Origin: Terriglobia bacterium
GTDB lineage: Bacteria; Acidobacteriota; Terriglobia; Terriglobales; Acidobacteriaceae
NCBI GenBank assembly: GCA_020073015.1
Contig: JAIQFZ010000015.1
Span: 1 to 52,901, forward strand
Direction: 5' to 3'
Length of the DNA stretch: 52,901 nt
A program made the translations under genes and the position numbers. The notes beneath the pieces are model-generated. The model was given only the letters and a program-made list of their open reading frames with translations, had not been told where the DNA came from and ran no database searches. Below, in pieces: positions 43,661 to 51,896 of this stretch. Each line of letters starts with the position of its first letter. Position 1 is the stretch's first letter.

Positions 43661-44193
43661 CTGTAGGTGAAAAATTTCCCTCGTACTCGCTGACGGCCAC
43701 CGTCAGCACCGACAATAGTGACAAAGCCTTCAAAACCATTACCGATCTCGATTACGCCGGCAAGTGGAAGGTGTACTTCTTCTGGCCCAAGGATTTCACG
43801 TTCGTTTGTCCGACCGAAATCGCGGCCTTCGGGAAAATGAATAAGGAGTTTCTCGATCGCGACGCGCAGATCCTGGGCGGCAGCACCGACTCGGAATTTG
43901 TGCATCGCGCCTGGCGCGTTCATCACGAGGACCTGAAGAATCTGCCCTTCCCGATGCTGTCCGATATCAAGCACGATCTCTGCCACTCGCTCGGTATCCT
44001 CGATGCTAATGCGGGCGTCGCGCAACGGGCCACCTTCATTGTCGATCCCGAGGGCATCATCCGCTTCGTGATGGTGACCGACCTTTCCGTCGGACGCAAC
44101 CCGCAGGAAGTTCTACGCGTACTCGACGCGCTGCAAACCGACGAACTCTGCCCATGCAACTGGAAGAAGGGCGAGGCGACCTTAACCGTTTAG
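43654..44193 (+). CDS. ahpC: Peroxiredoxin AhpC
   Basis: 179 residues with AGGAGA 8 nt before the ATG. Reduces hydrogen and organic peroxides in the cytoplasm. Peroxidatic cysteine in DFTFVCPTEIAAF; resolving region near the C-terminus with DELCPCNWKKGE, the arrangement of mycobacterial-type AhpC that is recharged by AhpD. The ahpD gene follows, which supports this pairing, and no ahpF is present. Expression probably rises when the PerR-type repressor is oxidised. Confidence 0.93.
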   Translation: MLAVGEKFPSYSLTATVSTDNSDKAFKTITDLDYAGKWKVYFFWPKDFTFVCPTEIAAFGKMNKEFLDRDAQILGGSTDSEFVHRAWRVHHEDLKNLPFPMLSDIKHDLCHSLGILDANAGVAQRATFIVDPEGIIRFVMVTDLSVGRNPQEVLRVLDALQTDELCPCNWKKGEATLTV

Positions 44194-44214
44194 TCCACTG
44201 GCAGAACCGGGTGC

Positions 44215-44245
44215 CCCACACATCGCGCCCTTTGCGATGTGTGGG
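44215..44245. repeat. REP-like hairpin within ahpC-ahpD
   Basis: CCCACACATCGC and GCGATGTGTGGG form a perfect 12-bp stem with a 7-base loop, preceded by GGTGC. A relative lies at 51450-51472. It could lower read-through to ahpD or stabilise the ahpC transcript. Confidence 0.75.
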
Positions 44246-44318
44246 TTCGCGCTCAGGGCCAAGACCGGACGCTGCGTTCCGAATTCAATTGCGCCGGTCA
44301 AATTTCATTCGAGGATTT

Positions 44319-44867
44319 ATGACTCTCAACGAACTTCTGGATACTGTCCCCGCCTACGCCAAAGACTTGAAGCTGAATCTGTCGACCCTGGTGCAACAGC
44401 AGGAACTGAACGAGCAGCAAATCTGGGGAACACTGGTGGCCTCCGCCGTGGCGTCGCGCAATCCGCAGCTGATTCAGTCGGTGCTCGCGGAAGCCGTTTC
44501 CCATCTTTCGCCGCAAGCTCTCGAAGCAGCCAAGGGTGCTGCCGCCGTCATGGGCATGAACAATATCTACTACCGCTTTCAGCACCTGACGAAGAACGAG
44601 AAATACGCAACCCTGCCGGCCCGCCTGCGGATGAACGTAATGCGCACGCACGGCATCGATCCGGTGGACTTCGAGCTCTGGTGCACGGCCGTGTCCGCCA
44701 TCAACGGCTGCGGGGCCTGCATCGATTCGCATGAGCAGGTGCTGCGTAACAAAGGTATGACGGAAGAGGCAATCCTCGCGGCCGTCCGCCTGGCGTCGGT
44801 GGTGCACGGCCTGGCAACCGTGTTCGACACCGAAGCGGTTGCCGCCACGCAGCCGGTAAGTGCCTGA
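44319..44867 (+). CDS. ahpD: Alkylhydroperoxidase AhpD
   Basis: 182 residues from the ATG at 44319 (GAGG 6 nt upstream; the open frame to 44154 overlaps ahpC and the hairpin). Catalytic CxxC in NGCGACIDSHEQVL with the partner histidine, plus the helical carboxymuconolactone-decarboxylase-like fold. AhpD passes electrons from a lipoylated protein to AhpC; sucA in this window belongs to a lipoyl-using complex, but sucB is not seen. Same operon as perR and ahpC. Confidence 0.92.
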   Translation: MTLNELLDTVPAYAKDLKLNLSTLVQQQELNEQQIWGTLVASAVASRNPQLIQSVLAEAVSHLSPQALEAAKGAAAVMGMNNIYYRFQHLTKNEKYATLPARLRMNVMRTHGIDPVDFELWCTAVSAINGCGACIDSHEQVLRNKGMTEEAILAAVRLASVVHGLATVFDTEAVAATQPVSA

Positions 44868-44955
44868 CGGCAGCGAGTCCTAGAGCTGCTATCGAGTTGC
44901 TGGAAGCAGGAATCAAGAACGGGAGGAGTCCGTTTCATCCGCTGCGAAAAACAAA

Positions 44956-45032
44956 AGTTTTTGGGTGGAGCAGCGCTTCAGCGCTGCAGTAAGCCGCTTG
45001 TTTTCAACTGGGGCTTCAGCCCCTGAGGCCGC
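44956..45032. repeat. Dispersed palindromic repeat, family 1, copy 2
   Basis: GGGTGGA followed by the perfect palindrome GCAGCGCTTCAGCGCTGC (44970-44987), then GGGGCTTCAGCCCCTGAGG. It lies between convergent genes ahpD and PilZ-TonB and may act as a transcript end. Confidence 0.75.
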
Positions 45033-45046
45033 AATCCGCTCGAGTG

Positions 45047-45913
45047 TCAGTTCAGCCTGAATTCGACGGCTATCGTCGTTTCGATTTCCGACGGTTTGCC
45101 GTCGGCCTGATACGGCTCGAATTTCCACAACTGCACGGCGTCGGCCGCAGACTGAGCGAGCAGATCCGCTCCGCTAATTGCGCGCACCCGTCGGACCGTT
45201 CCATCTGCGCCGATCACCGCGTCCAGAACGACCATCCCCTGTTTTCCGGCCAAGCGGGCTGCTTCCGGATAAACCGGATTTTCCTTGTACACAATCCGCC
45301 TCTCCATGATCTCCGGAGAAACTCTCAGCCGCGATCCCGGCGCAGCCGCAAAAGACGCCTGCGCCTCAAGCTCGTTCCAGGACCTCTGCCACTGCCACCA
45401 GGCAAGACCGGTGAGTGACACCGTAAGCGCCGCGAGAGCGTAGAAGCGGCGCAGCCGCACCCGAATCCGGCGAACGCGCCGTTCGGTGACTGTGGCGGCG
45501 GGTGCAATTGCGGTGACCGGGTCGGCCTTCGGCGCGTCGCTCTTTTCCGAACCTTGCGCGTGCTTTGCAGCGGAGCGGTACAACCAGTAGCGGATCATTT
45601 CCTGCTGCTCCATCGGCAAGCCCACAAACTGAAGTCCGAAACGTAGCTGCTTCTGGTAGCGCACCAGGGCTCGTGCCCGCACTGGCACGCCCACGTCCGG
45701 AAGCCGCAACTCCACGGCGATCTGCTGATCCGGAACTAACTCTCCGGCGATGATGGCGCCTACACCTGTCTCACTGAGATCGGTGCAGCGGCCAGGCAGA
45801 TTTTCAGGAATTCCGGATCGCAGCGCGATCACATCCAGTGGAACATGAACGGGTTGCCGAGGAAACGCTCGTCGCTGGGTCGTTTCCAGCGCCGGCAAGG
45901 GAGCTGCACTCAT
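45047..45913 (-). CDS. PilZ domain fused to a TonB C-terminal domain
   Basis: 288 residues from the ATG at 45913 (GGAGG 7 nt upstream). The N-terminal PilZ domain (about 12-115) has RRAFPRQP and DLSETGVGA, the two c-di-GMP contact motifs. A basic stretch (TERRVRRIRVRLRRF), one membrane helix (about 155-175) and a periplasmic TonB-type domain follow (NPVYPEAARLAGKQGMVVLD, WKFEPYQADGKP). It would place a c-di-GMP sensor in the cytoplasm and a TonB-like arm in the periplasm. PilZ motif 1 is slightly unusual, so binding needs proof. Confidence 0.82.
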   Translation of the reverse strand: MSAAPLPALETTQRRAFPRQPVHVPLDVIALRSGIPENLPGRCTDLSETGVGAIIAGELVPDQQIAVELRLPDVGVPVRARALVRYQKQLRFGLQFVGLPMEQQEMIRYWLYRSAAKHAQGSEKSDAPKADPVTAIAPAATVTERRVRRIRVRLRRFYALAALTVSLTGLAWWQWQRSWNELEAQASFAAAPGSRLRVSPEIMERRIVYKENPVYPEAARLAGKQGMVVLDAVIGADGTVRRVRAISGADLLAQSAADAVQLWKFEPYQADGKPSEIETTIAVEFRLN

Positions 45914-46050
45914 CAGACTGCCTCCGCAGGATGGAACACTTCCGGTCGTGCGGCCGGACTCAACGACGAACACGGCGCTTCATCACAATGGTTCCGAAGA
46001 GTATAACGGAAATGCGGGAATAGTTTTCCTCAGAAACGAACATTCCGCTC

Positions 46051-46755
46051 ATGATTCACATCCGACCGCACGACAGCGTTTTCATTCTGACCGGGTCAGG
46101 CATCAGTGCCGAGAGTGGCATCCCCACCTTTCGTGGGACGGGTGGCCTGTGGCGCAACTATCGCATCGAAGAAGTCGCTTCACCTCATGCCTGGGCGCGA
46201 GATCCAGTGCTGGTCTGGGATTTCTACTCCATGCGCCGGTCCGTTGCGGCCGCCGCCAAGCCTAATCCCGGGCATCTCGCGCTCGCCGATCTGGAGAGGA
46301 AGCTCGCGGACCGCTTGTTCCTCTGCACCCAGAACGTGGACAACCTTCACGAGCGAGCGGGATCCAGCCGGGTTCTTCACATGCACGGCGAGCTTTTCAA
46401 GAGCCGCTGCGACACTTGCCGGCGACCGCCGTTCCACGATGACTCCTGCTACGAGACTCCAGCGGAGATACCGCGCTGCGAATGCGGAGGCAAAATCCGC
46501 CCGCATATCTGCTGGTTCGGTGAAGTGCCCTTCGAACTGGACCGTGTCTTTGCGGCCTTGCGTCATTGCACTGTATTCGCGGCCGTGGGAACGTCCGGGG
46601 TGGTGGAGCCGGCCGCCAGCTTCGTTGCCCATGTCCGCGGACGCGCACGCACCTACTACGTCGGTCCGGAAGAGCCCGCTAATGCCTCCGAGTTTGACCA
46701 GTGCTTTCGGGCTGAAGCAGGAAAGATCCTGCCGGCGCTGTTCGTGATTGACTGA
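46051..46755 (+). CDS. cobB: Sirtuin NAD-dependent protein deacylase (CobB-like)
   Basis: 234 residues. NAD site: LTGSGISAESGIPTFRG, TQNVDNLHERAG, and the catalytic histidine in LHMHGEL. A Tyr-x-x-Arg pair in FYSMRR matches the class III (SIRT5/CobB) signature for acidic acyl groups, so desuccinylase activity is possible. The zinc ribbon is present (CDTC and CEC). The first glycine motif reads GSGIS instead of the usual GAGIS, a mild change. The stop converges with polA, 6 bp away. Confidence 0.9.
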   Translation: MIHIRPHDSVFILTGSGISAESGIPTFRGTGGLWRNYRIEEVASPHAWARDPVLVWDFYSMRRSVAAAAKPNPGHLALADLERKLADRLFLCTQNVDNLHERAGSSRVLHMHGELFKSRCDTCRRPPFHDDSCYETPAEIPRCECGGKIRPHICWFGEVPFELDRVFAALRHCTVFAAVGTSGVVEPAASFVAHVRGRARTYYVGPEEPANASEFDQCFRAEAGKILPALFVID

Positions 46756-46761
46756 CTCCAT

Positions 46762-49575
46762 CTACTCCAGGTCGCGCCAGTTCAGCCCCGCCCCGAGTTC
46801 CACCAGCAGGGGCACTTCGAGAGGATGCACGTTTTCCATATGTTGCCGGACCAGCGACTTCATCATGTCCACCTCGGCTTCCGGCACCTCGAACACAAGC
46901 TCATCGTGGACCTGTAGCGTCATGCGCGACTTGAGCTCCCGCCTGCGAATCTCCTCGTCGATCCGGATCATCGCCAGCTTGATCAGGTCCGCGGCCGTCC
47001 CCTGCAGTGGAGTATTCACCGCGGTGCGCTCCGCAAAACCGCGCAGGTTCACGTTCTTGCTGTTGATATCAGGAATGGGACGAACCCGGCCAAACAGCGT
47101 CTTCACGTTCTGATCACGCCGCGCCTGCTCGAGCGTCGCATCAATAAACGCCCGCACGCCGGCATATCTTTCAAAATAAGCATCGATGAATTTCCTCGCC
47201 TCGCCCGGCTCGATGCCCAACTGCTGCGAAAGCCCGAACGCCGACAAACCGTAAACAATGCCGAAGTTCACCACCTTCGCTTGGCGCCGGTGGTCGGGCG
47301 TAACCATTAAGGGCGGCACACCAAACACTTGCGACGCAGTCAGCGTATGGATGTCGTCGCCCCGCCGGAACGCTTCCAATAGCAGCTTGTCTTTGGAAAA
47401 ATGTGCCAGCAGCCGCAGCTCAATCTGCGAATAGTCCGCCGCCAGCAGCACATGTCCAGGCTCCGCGATGAACGCCGCGCGAATTTCCCGCCCCAGTTCC
47501 GTTCGAATCGGAATGTTCTGCAGATTCGGATTCGCCGATGATAACCGCCCCGTTGCCGTCCCCGTCTGCCCGAACGTGGTGTGCACGCGGCCGCTCTGGC
47601 TGCGAATGAGTGCCGGCAAGGCGTCTACATAGGTGGATTTCAGCTTCGTCAGCTGGCGATATTCCAGCACCAGCCGCGGAACTTCGTGCTCTTCGGCCAG
47701 CCCTTCCAGCACATCGACCGCCGTCGAAATCTTCTTTCCCTTGCCGTATTTCACGGGCATGGGCAAGCCCATTTTGTTAAAGAGCACATCACCCAGTTGT
47801 TTTGGCGAATTGATGTTGAATTCGAGCCCGCAACGCTGATAGATGTCCTGCGCCTTCGCCTCCGCCGCGCGCTGCAATTTCTCCGACATCTGTGCCAAGG
47901 CCGCCGTGTCAATTTTCACGCCCGCATCTTCCATCCGAGCCAGCACCGGCACGAGCGGAGCATCGATGGTTTCATACACCGATGTCAGGCCCTGCTCCTC
48001 CACATCGTTGCGCAAGGCGGTCGCGAGCCTCCCGGTCACGTCGGCCGCTTCCGCCAGATTGCCGCTTAGCTTCAGATTGAATCTGCGCAGCGCGACTTCG
48101 GGGAGCGATTGCGACGAGTACGTTGGATTGAGCAAGTAGGAATACAACATCGGGTCGTGCCGCACTCCGGCCAGCGCGATTCCCCGAACAGAAAAATCGT
48201 GCAGCGCCGATTTCCAGTCATGAATCGCCTTCGGCGTTGCCGCATCTTCGAGCAGGCTTTTCACGCGATCTGCGAGCGCCGCCTCCTGCAGGACTAGAGT
48301 TGCTGCCGAACCGGGCCCAATCGAAATCGCGATCGGTCCCAGCCCTGCCGCGCTTTGACCCTCCTCGGCCGCCTCCTGCAGAGGCAGAAGTCCAGTCTGC
48401 GCCGGTTGCGACTCCTCGTCGTCTTCTTCAACACGCTCGGCGTGCTCGGCGGGAATCGCAATCGCAACCCAAGCCCCACTCCGCCCTCCCATGTACTCGT
48501 TGAATTCGGACACCGACCGGATCTCGCGGTATTCTCCTTCCTTCACTTCGACAACCGGCAGAATTTCCTTCAAGAGCGAAGTAAACTCAAGCTCGGTGAA
48601 CAGCGCGCGCAACGCATCCACATCCGGCTCGCCCACTTTCATCGCCGCCACATCCAGCTCGACCGGAACGTTGCTATCAATCGTCGCCAACTGCTTGCTC
48701 GCCAGAATTGTGTCGCGATTGTTCTGCAGCGACTCGCGATACGTCTTCTTCTCCACCTCCGCCGCGCGCTCCAGTGCCTGCTCGACGCTGCCGAAGCGCT
48801 GGATGATCTCGACCGATCCCTTGTCTCCAATGCCCGGCGCCCCCGGAATGTTGTCGACGGCGTCGCCGCGCAACGCCATCACGTCGACCACCTGCTCCGG
48901 AGGTACGCCCAGAATCTCCCTGACCTTCGCTGCATCGCAAATCAGGTTGTCCTTCGGCGGATTCAGCACCTGCACCTTGTCGTTGACCAGCTGCAGCATG
49001 TCCTTGTCGCTCGATACCACGAACACCGGATGCGATTCCGCAGCTGCTTTCCGCGCCAGCGTCCCGATCAGATCGTCAGCCTCGTAGCCTTCCATCCCCA
49101 GAATCGGAATGCGATATCCTTCGAGCGCCTGCCGGATATACGGAATCTGTTGCGCCAGATCGGGCGGCATCTCGGCGCGATTCGCCTTGTAGCCGCCGTA
49201 CTCCACTTCTTTGAATGTCTGCGTTTTGATGTCGAACTTGCGGATGGTGGTGATGGCCTCGGCCTGTTGATCGCGGAACGTAGGTGCGCCCACGTCGAAC
49301 ACGGCAGCCAGATACTCCGGTGAGAAGTCGTCTCGCAGTTTGCGCAGCATGTTCACGAAAACGTAAGTAGCCGCGGTCGGAACCCCCGTCTTGGTCGACA
49401 TCGCCCGCTGGCGCGCCATCGCGTGATAGGCGCGGAAAATAAACGACATCGCATCAATCAGGAAGATGCGGCCCTTCCCCGAGGTGGGAGCCCGGTGCAG
49501 TTTCGGACTGCCCGCCGGAGACGGTTCTTTAGGCTCAGCGGAAGGGTTCAACGAAGATTTCTTTTTAGGAGGCAC
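46762..49575 (-). CDS. polA: DNA polymerase I
   Basis: 937 residues, GTG start at 49575. The 5'-3' exonuclease domain (about 30-320) keeps FLIDAMSFIFRAYHAM, EGYEADDLIGTLA, SSDKDMLQLV and GDAVDNIPGAPGIGDKG. The middle domain lacks the DxE motif of proofreading (GAWVAIAIPAEHAE stands there), so 3'-5' exonuclease is probably inactive, as in Thermus Pol I. The polymerase domain is complete: TATGRLSSANPNLQNIP, DYSQIELRLLAH, RRQAKVVNFGIVYG and the catalytic LQVHDELVFEV. The N-terminal ~30 residues are a charged extension. Confidence 0.95.
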   Translation of the reverse strand: MPPKKKSSLNPSAEPKEPSPAGSPKLHRAPTSGKGRIFLIDAMSFIFRAYHAMARQRAMSTKTGVPTAATYVFVNMLRKLRDDFSPEYLAAVFDVGAPTFRDQQAEAITTIRKFDIKTQTFKEVEYGGYKANRAEMPPDLAQQIPYIRQALEGYRIPILGMEGYEADDLIGTLARKAAAESHPVFVVSSDKDMLQLVNDKVQVLNPPKDNLICDAAKVREILGVPPEQVVDVMALRGDAVDNIPGAPGIGDKGSVEIIQRFGSVEQALERAAEVEKKTYRESLQNNRDTILASKQLATIDSNVPVELDVAAMKVGEPDVDALRALFTELEFTSLLKEILPVVEVKEGEYREIRSVSEFNEYMGGRSGAWVAIAIPAEHAERVEEDDEESQPAQTGLLPLQEAAEEGQSAAGLGPIAISIGPGSAATLVLQEAALADRVKSLLEDAATPKAIHDWKSALHDFSVRGIALAGVRHDPMLYSYLLNPTYSSQSLPEVALRRFNLKLSGNLAEAADVTGRLATALRNDVEEQGLTSVYETIDAPLVPVLARMEDAGVKIDTAALAQMSEKLQRAAEAKAQDIYQRCGLEFNINSPKQLGDVLFNKMGLPMPVKYGKGKKISTAVDVLEGLAEEHEVPRLVLEYRQLTKLKSTYVDALPALIRSQSGRVHTTFGQTGTATGRLSSANPNLQNIPIRTELGREIRAAFIAEPGHVLLAADYSQIELRLLAHFSKDKLLLEAFRRGDDIHTLTASQVFGVPPLMVTPDHRRQAKVVNFGIVYGLSAFGLSQQLGIEPGEARKFIDAYFERYAGVRAFIDATLEQARRDQNVKTLFGRVRPIPDINSKNVNLRGFAERTAVNTPLQGTAADLIKLAMIRIDEEIRRRELKSRMTLQVHDELVFEVPEAEVDMMKSLVRQHMENVHPLEVPLLVELGAGLNWRDLE

Positions 49576-49737
49576 CGCGCCAAGTTTATCAGGCAGACGC
49601 AGCGCCGGCGCCCCGCCGGCTTTCCGATCATCCTCCTAAATGCCAAGCGCCAAATGCCGAGTGCCAACCGCCCGCCACCCGCGTATGATATGGAGTTTTC
49701 GGCCTCGCCCCGCCGAGTGCTGACTGCTGAGTGCTGA

Positions 49738-50730
49738 ATGCTGCCTTTCAAGCTCGTCTACAGCGACGACTACTTCCTGCCCATCGGCTCCCACGTCTTC
49801 CCCGCCGAAAAGTACAAGCGCATTCATGACCGCCTGCTCGCGGACAATGTTGCTGCGGCTTCCGACTTCGTCTCGCCTCGCCCCGCGACCGATCAGGACG
49901 TCTTACTGGTCCACACGCCCCAATATGTCACGAAGCTGAAGACCGGCACGCTCAGCGCCCGTGAAGAACTGGAGATGGAAGTGCCCTACTCGCCGGAGTT
50001 GGTGCGCGCCTTCTGGCTGGCCGCGGGCGGCTCCATTCTGGCTGCCGAACACGCACTCAACGACGGCGTCGCCCTCAGCATCGGCGGTGGGTTCCACCAT
50101 GCCTTCCCCGACCACGGCGAAGGTTTCTGCATGATCCACGATGTCGCCATTGCCATCCGTCGCATGCAGCGTGACGAGAAAATTCGCACTGCGATGACGG
50201 TCGATTGCGACGTCCACCAGGGCAACGGCACGGCGGTGATCTTTTCTGGCCCGCCGTGCTACGGCAACCGGCTGACGTTGGGTACGGCGGACCCTCCTGG
50301 CCCAGCGCATCAGACCAGGGTGCACAAACAGACCAGCGATGTTTTTACGATCTCGCTCCACCAGGAGAACAACTACCCGGCGTTTAAACCCCCTTCGTCG
50401 CTTGACCTGAATTTGCCCGACGGGATCGAGGACGCCGACTATCTGGCGTGCCTCGGCAACGCCCTCAGTTTGGGATTGAGCAAGCTCAAGCCGGAACTCA
50501 TCTGTTACGTGGCCGGAGCTGACCCTTACCGCGAAGATCAGCTCGGGGGATTGTCGTTGACGATTGAAGGATTGAAGCAGCGCGATGCACTCCTGTTCCA
50601 AATCGCCAAGGGCGAGGGCATTCCCGTGATGGTCACCCTCGCCGGCGGATACGCCCACAAACTCGAAGATACGGTCACCATCCACTGCAACACAATCGCG
50701 GCGGCGAAGGAAATATTTGGAGTGCGGTGA
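49738..50730 (+). CDS. Histone-deacetylase-family amidohydrolase
   Basis: 330 residues. Zinc-dependent deacetylase fold: GGGFHHAFPDHGEGFCMIHD holds the paired histidines, TVDCDVHQGNGTA the metal Asp/His, and GADPYREDQLGGLSL the second metal Asp. Bacterial members act on acetyl-polyamines, acetoin-related or unknown amides. Between GTAVIFSG and DVFTISLHQENNYP there are about 22 more residues (PPCYGNRLTLGTADPPGPAH and on) than expected, in frame. Divergent from polA. Confidence 0.87.
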   Translation: MLPFKLVYSDDYFLPIGSHVFPAEKYKRIHDRLLADNVAAASDFVSPRPATDQDVLLVHTPQYVTKLKTGTLSAREELEMEVPYSPELVRAFWLAAGGSILAAEHALNDGVALSIGGGFHHAFPDHGEGFCMIHDVAIAIRRMQRDEKIRTAMTVDCDVHQGNGTAVIFSGPPCYGNRLTLGTADPPGPAHQTRVHKQTSDVFTISLHQENNYPAFKPPSSLDLNLPDGIEDADYLACLGNALSLGLSKLKPELICYVAGADPYREDQLGGLSLTIEGLKQRDALLFQIAKGEGIPVMVTLAGGYAHKLEDTVTIHCNTIAAAKEIFGVR

Positions 50731-50829
50731 GCAGTTCTTGCGCCGCCGGGCTTATGAACACAACACCGGGTGCCACCTACATCTCCCTCTTGGGAACTTG
50801 GCTCACCATCGCAGCCGCACCGAAAGCCG

Positions 50830-50920
50830 TGTGGCGCGTACACTCCTGTCCGCGTGTCGATCCCACCGCGAGCTCAAGGTTCACAAAAATCCCAACCGGG
50901 ACAGAATCGCACCTTTCGAA
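50830..50920 (+). repeat. Direct repeat, family 4, copy A
   Basis: TGTGGCGCGTACACTCCTGT at its head, later TCGATCCCACC, GGTTCACAAAAATCCCAACC, GGGACAG and CACCTTTCGAAA. The shortest and most diverged of three copies, all in the same orientation (others 51723-51829 and 52777-52881). Confidence 0.8.
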
Positions 50921-51083
50921 AAGCACGACTCGAAGGTGGGACACCGGGCTGGTTGACAATAGTGTCCCAGAGGACTAGCGTCGAAAGCAGTGAGGTGGTT
51001 CCCACCTCTTTCAGGTTCCCTGAACTAAGTCAGCCCATCTGAAGTTCTCTCCTCTTAGCGACAACAACCTTTAGGAGGTTGAT

Positions 51084-51398
51084 ATGTTTGCACGCAACGT
51101 CTCTTTTCGCCTGAAATCGAACATGCTTTCTGATTACACCCGGACCTTTGAGAACGAAATTCTGCCTTTACTTCGCAAGCAGAAGGGCTTCCAGGACGAA
51201 ATCACATTCTCAAATCCCGGCAGCCAGGATGCGATTGCCATCAGTCTGTGGGACAGCAAAGCCAATGCAGAAGCTTACAACACCAATACCTACCCAGAAG
51301 TGTTGAAAACCCTTGCAAGAATGATCGATGGAACGCCCAAGGTTCAGACGTTTGAAGCCGTCACCTCGACCTTCCATAAGGTCGCGGTAGCAGCGTAG
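51084..51398 (+). CDS. Antibiotic-biosynthesis-monooxygenase-fold (ABM) protein
   Basis: 104 residues with an excellent ribosome site (AGGAGG 6 nt before the ATG). One ABM-type alpha+beta barrel unit: NVSFRLKSNMLSDYTRTFEN, ILPLLRKQKGFQDEITF, AIAISLWDSKANAEAYN. Such dimers include quinol and haem-degrading monooxygenases, but many have no known activity, and no haem-ligand pattern is obvious. Followed by a run of hairpins (51410-51472) that may end transcription. Confidence 0.72.
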   Translation: MFARNVSFRLKSNMLSDYTRTFENEILPLLRKQKGFQDEITFSNPGSQDAIAISLWDSKANAEAYNTNTYPEVLKTLARMIDGTPKVQTFEAVTSTFHKVAVAA

Positions 51399-51449
51399 GG
51401 GATCGTCCGCCATACGGGCGGCCTCCTTATAGAAGGCCGGGTTCCTCAT

Positions 51450-51472
51450 CCTTGCGCGTTCTGTGCGCAAGG
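51450..51472. repeat. REP-like hairpin
   Basis: CCTTGCGC and GCGCAAGG with a 7-base loop and GGTGGG after it; same design as 44215-44245. It lies past the ABM gene and may end its transcript. Confidence 0.65.
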
Positions 51473-51506
51473 GTGGGATTCCTCGGACATCTCCCTCTGC
51501 CTTGTT

Positions 51507-51580
51507 TTTGGGTGGCGCAGCGCTTCAGCGCTGCGCTATTCGGCTAGCTTTCATCGTCGGCTTTAGCCGCTGCGGTCGGA
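51507..51580. repeat. Dispersed palindromic repeat, family 1, copy 3
   Basis: GGGTGGC, the palindrome GCAGCGCTTCAGCGCTGC (51517-51534), then GGCTTTAGCCGCTGCGG. Both parts match copy 1 at 778-844 in reverse complement. Confidence 0.8.
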
Positions 51581-51618
51581 CTTTCCGCTCTTGAAGCGTT
51601 GGCCCACAAATTTGTGGG

Positions 51619-51638
51619 GACGGGCGCCCTCGCCCGTC
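51619..51638. repeat. REP-like palindrome, family 2, copy 3
   Basis: GACGGGCGCCCTCGCCCGTC, the cleanest copy of this family in the window. Confidence 0.7.
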
Positions 51639-51722
51639 CAAGCCGAGCGAAGCTCGGCAGCTGCCAGCGTTCGCATCAACTCTGGATTCGCTATAGCGCT
51701 GCCGAAACATCCACGGATTTAC

Positions 51723-51829
51723 GTGTAGCGCGGACACTCCTGTCCGCGTGTCGATCCCATCCGCCAACTCATAGTTCGCAAAATCCCAGCCGGGACAGGA
51801 ACGTGGAATCCCACCTTTCGAAAGGCGCA
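51723..51829 (+). repeat. Direct repeat, family 4, copy B
   Basis: Starts GTGTAGCGCGGACACTCCTG and includes the palindrome CGCGGACA-CTCC-TGTCCGCG, later TCGATCCCATCC, AAAATCCCAGCCGGGACAGG and GTGGAATCCCACCTTTCGAA. It lies 67 bp beyond the stop of the TIR gene. Confidence 0.85.
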
Positions 51830-51896
51830 AGAGGTCGGGCACCTCCGGCTGAGACCGTGCGGACAAGAACCGTCTGATGGTGAGGGATACCCGCCA

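Larger units (their letters stand above)
51399..51896. other. Gene-free stretch packed with palindromes and repeats
   Basis: Holds, in order, small hairpins (CCGCC-ATACG-GGCGG near 51409), a REP-like hairpin (51450-51472), family 1 copy 3, family 2 copy 3 and family 4 copy B. No coding sequence is supported. Confidence 0.7.

Noticed and set aside
48355-49323. A 322-codon plus-strand frame opposite polA
   Set aside because: Arg/His-rich shadow of the polymerase gene with no motif or ribosome site.
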